This document shows positions 34,910 to 35,836 of a DNA stretch of 35,836 bases, one piece after another (position 1 is the stretch's first letter; the number at the start of each line of letters is the position of its first letter). The translations under genes were made by a program, and so were the position numbers. The notes under the pieces were generated by a model that had not been told where the DNA came from, searched no databases, and saw nothing but the letters and a program-made list of their open reading frames with translations. Source of the DNA: Actinomycetes bacterium (lineage in GTDB: Bacteria; Actinomycetota; Acidimicrobiia; Acidimicrobiales; Acidimicrobiaceae); the NCBI GenBank assembly GCA_021810525.1, contig JAJZIP010000011.1, positions 1 through 35,836 of the forward strand. The letters are read 5' to 3'.

Positions 34910-35671
34910 CTACTTGACGGTTCCGAACGGGTCAGCGACGGCGTGCTGGTTGGCGTTGTTCCAGAAGTTCTGGATGACGAAGCCGTACTCGGGGAGCTGG
35001 TCGGTGAAGGGCTCGAACATGGCATTGCCCGAGGGAAGCTTCCAGTCCGCCTGCAGTTCACAGCCGAGCGCGAACACCGTGACCAGTTCGGCTCCGGAAC
35101 GTGCCATGCGGGACATGGCGGCTTGGGCCTCGTAGTCGTCCCACGCCCCGCAGGCGTCGACGACGGGGAAGACCTTGTAGCCGTCGTTGAGCATCGACAA
35201 GGTGGGCATGGCACAGCACGTCCCGATAGTGACCCCTGCGATGATGACGTGGGTACGTCCGGTCGAACTGAGCAGTTGCTCAAAGGCACTGCGGAAGCTC
35301 GGGTCCTCATAGCAGTTGATGATCCCGGTGCGGCGGTAGATGGGATCCTCGGCGAAGATCTCCTTCAGCTCGGGGAGGGTGTCCCCGTTCTGCCACTGGG
35401 CATTCGACGAGCTCACCAGCACCGGTATACCGAGGGCTTTGGCCATCTTGGCGAGGGCAACGACGTTCGCCTTGTAGGTGGCTAGGTTGGCGAAGTCGCG
35501 TACCCCGACCATGAGGCCGATCTGATGGTCGATGAAGAGCATGACTGAGTTGTCCGGCGTCGGCTTGTCGTAGGGGACGCGGCCCGCGGCAGCAGCGTCG
35601 GCGGACGTCACTTTGGTGGGTAGGACGCTGTCGGTGGTGGGGCTCACGATGTCTTCGGGCCGCTCGGCCAT
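34910..35671 (-). CDS. Isochorismatase-family cysteine hydrolase, YcaC-like
   Basis: A 253-residue hydrolase of the isochorismatase superfamily. The catalytic Asp lies in VMLFIDHQIGLMVGV and the nucleophilic Cys in VTIGTCCAMPTLSML; the layout AGVTIGTCCAMPTLSMLNDG resembles YcaC and related hydrolases of unknown physiological substrate. The frame opens at 35,692, but GGAGGAG lies just ahead of ATG 35,671 (MAERPEDIV), so I take that start. About 50 N-terminal residues precede the domain and are probably flexible. It is the only gene of the GC-rich segment that seems fully intact. Confidence 0.88.
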   Translation of the reverse strand: MAERPEDIVSPTTDSVLPTKVTSADAAAAGRVPYDKPTPDNSVMLFIDHQIGLMVGVRDFANLATYKANVVALAKMAKALGIPVLVSSSNAQWQNGDTLPELKEIFAEDPIYRRTGIINCYEDPSFRSAFEQLLSSTGRTHVIIAGVTIGTCCAMPTLSMLNDGYKVFPVVDACGAWDDYEAQAAMSRMARSGAELVTVFALGCELQADWKLPSGNAMFEPFTDQLPEYGFVIQNFWNNANQHAVADPFGTVK

Positions 35672-35692
35672 GGCTTCTCTCCTCCTGTCCAA

Positions 35693-35836
35693 GTGGGAAG
35701 CACCGCGATTGGAGGCGCTTCCGGTGGCGATCGTGGCCGCGCTGCGCCCCCCGTCGAATCAGGGAGTCCCGGGTCCCCTCCCCGGTCCCGTCCCGAGGAC
35801 CGCGCCCAACTCGCCGCGAGTGCGGATCCCGAGCTT
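35693..35836. other. GC-rich upstream region at window end
   Basis: 144 nt ahead of the YcaC-like gene, C/G-rich with no recognisable gene, repeat or clear promoter. It is cut by the window end. Confidence 0.4.

Noticed and set aside
34754-35485. 243-residue plus-strand ORF
   Set aside because: Shadow of the YcaC-like hydrolase in GC-rich DNA; the minus frame has the catalytic motifs and a strong ribosome-binding site.

Overview
The window looks like the chromosome of a medium-GC actinobacterium, most likely of the class Acidimicrobiia. This is an inference from protein style, the long two-domain SerA, the mycobacterial-type SerC and frequent GTG starts placed just behind -10 boxes; I could not test it against a database. 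From 1 to about 32.44 kb the sequence is one coherent amino-acid biosynthesis and translation region. The last 3.4 kb (32,437-35,836) is visibly richer in G+C and carries unrelated, partly damaged genes.

Layout: an Est30-like esterase (62-802); a 650-nt stretch without a convincing gene; gatC-gatA-gatB; ilvD; an ilv leader followed by ilvB-ilvN-ilvC, then a two-gene ABC exporter whose first gene overlaps ilvC by one base; a cysteine-rich unknown protein; then on the minus strand aspC, serA, an orphan DNA methyltransferase, a leuA leader and leuA. serC diverges from aspC. leuC-leuD lie on the minus strand downstream of greA. Divergent from greA, a leuB leader precedes leuB-ilvE-cimA. Then come an unknown protein, two divergent acyl-CoA dehydrogenases, gltX, a DUF218 protein, tRNA-Gln(CTG) and tRNA-Glu(CTC).

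Functionally the window holds a nearly complete branched-chain amino-acid pathway: IlvBN, IlvC, IlvD and IlvE for valine and isoleucine, LeuA-LeuCD-LeuB for leucine, and CimA feeding LeuCD/LeuB for a threonine-independent route to 2-oxobutyrate. SerA and SerC give two of three serine steps. GatCAB, GluRS, tRNA-Gln and tRNA-Glu together make the indirect Gln-tRNA pathway.

The most interesting native signal is regulatory. Three separate transcription units (ilvB, leuA, leuB) are each preceded by the same arrangement: promoter, tiny ORF with branched-chain codons, a hairpin at or near its stop codon, a terminator hairpin with a T-run, then the gene. The leader peptides are MSNSLLVVVIE, (V)HIAFAITLLLG and MDLLRIT. 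At least two appear to begin at or next to the transcription start. Upstream of the ilvB leader sit two inverted repeats with 16-nt spacers, one overlapping the presumed promoter.

The other notable point is the junction at tRNA-Glu. Immediately after its CCA the composition changes, and a minus-strand reading frame resembling the C-terminus of a serine recombinase runs into the antisense of the tRNA. Beyond it lie a frameshifted UspA, a quinone oxidoreductase lacking its dinucleotide-binding segment, a GNAT without a clear start, and a YcaC-like hydrolase. This is either an integrated element in decay or a chimeric contig end.
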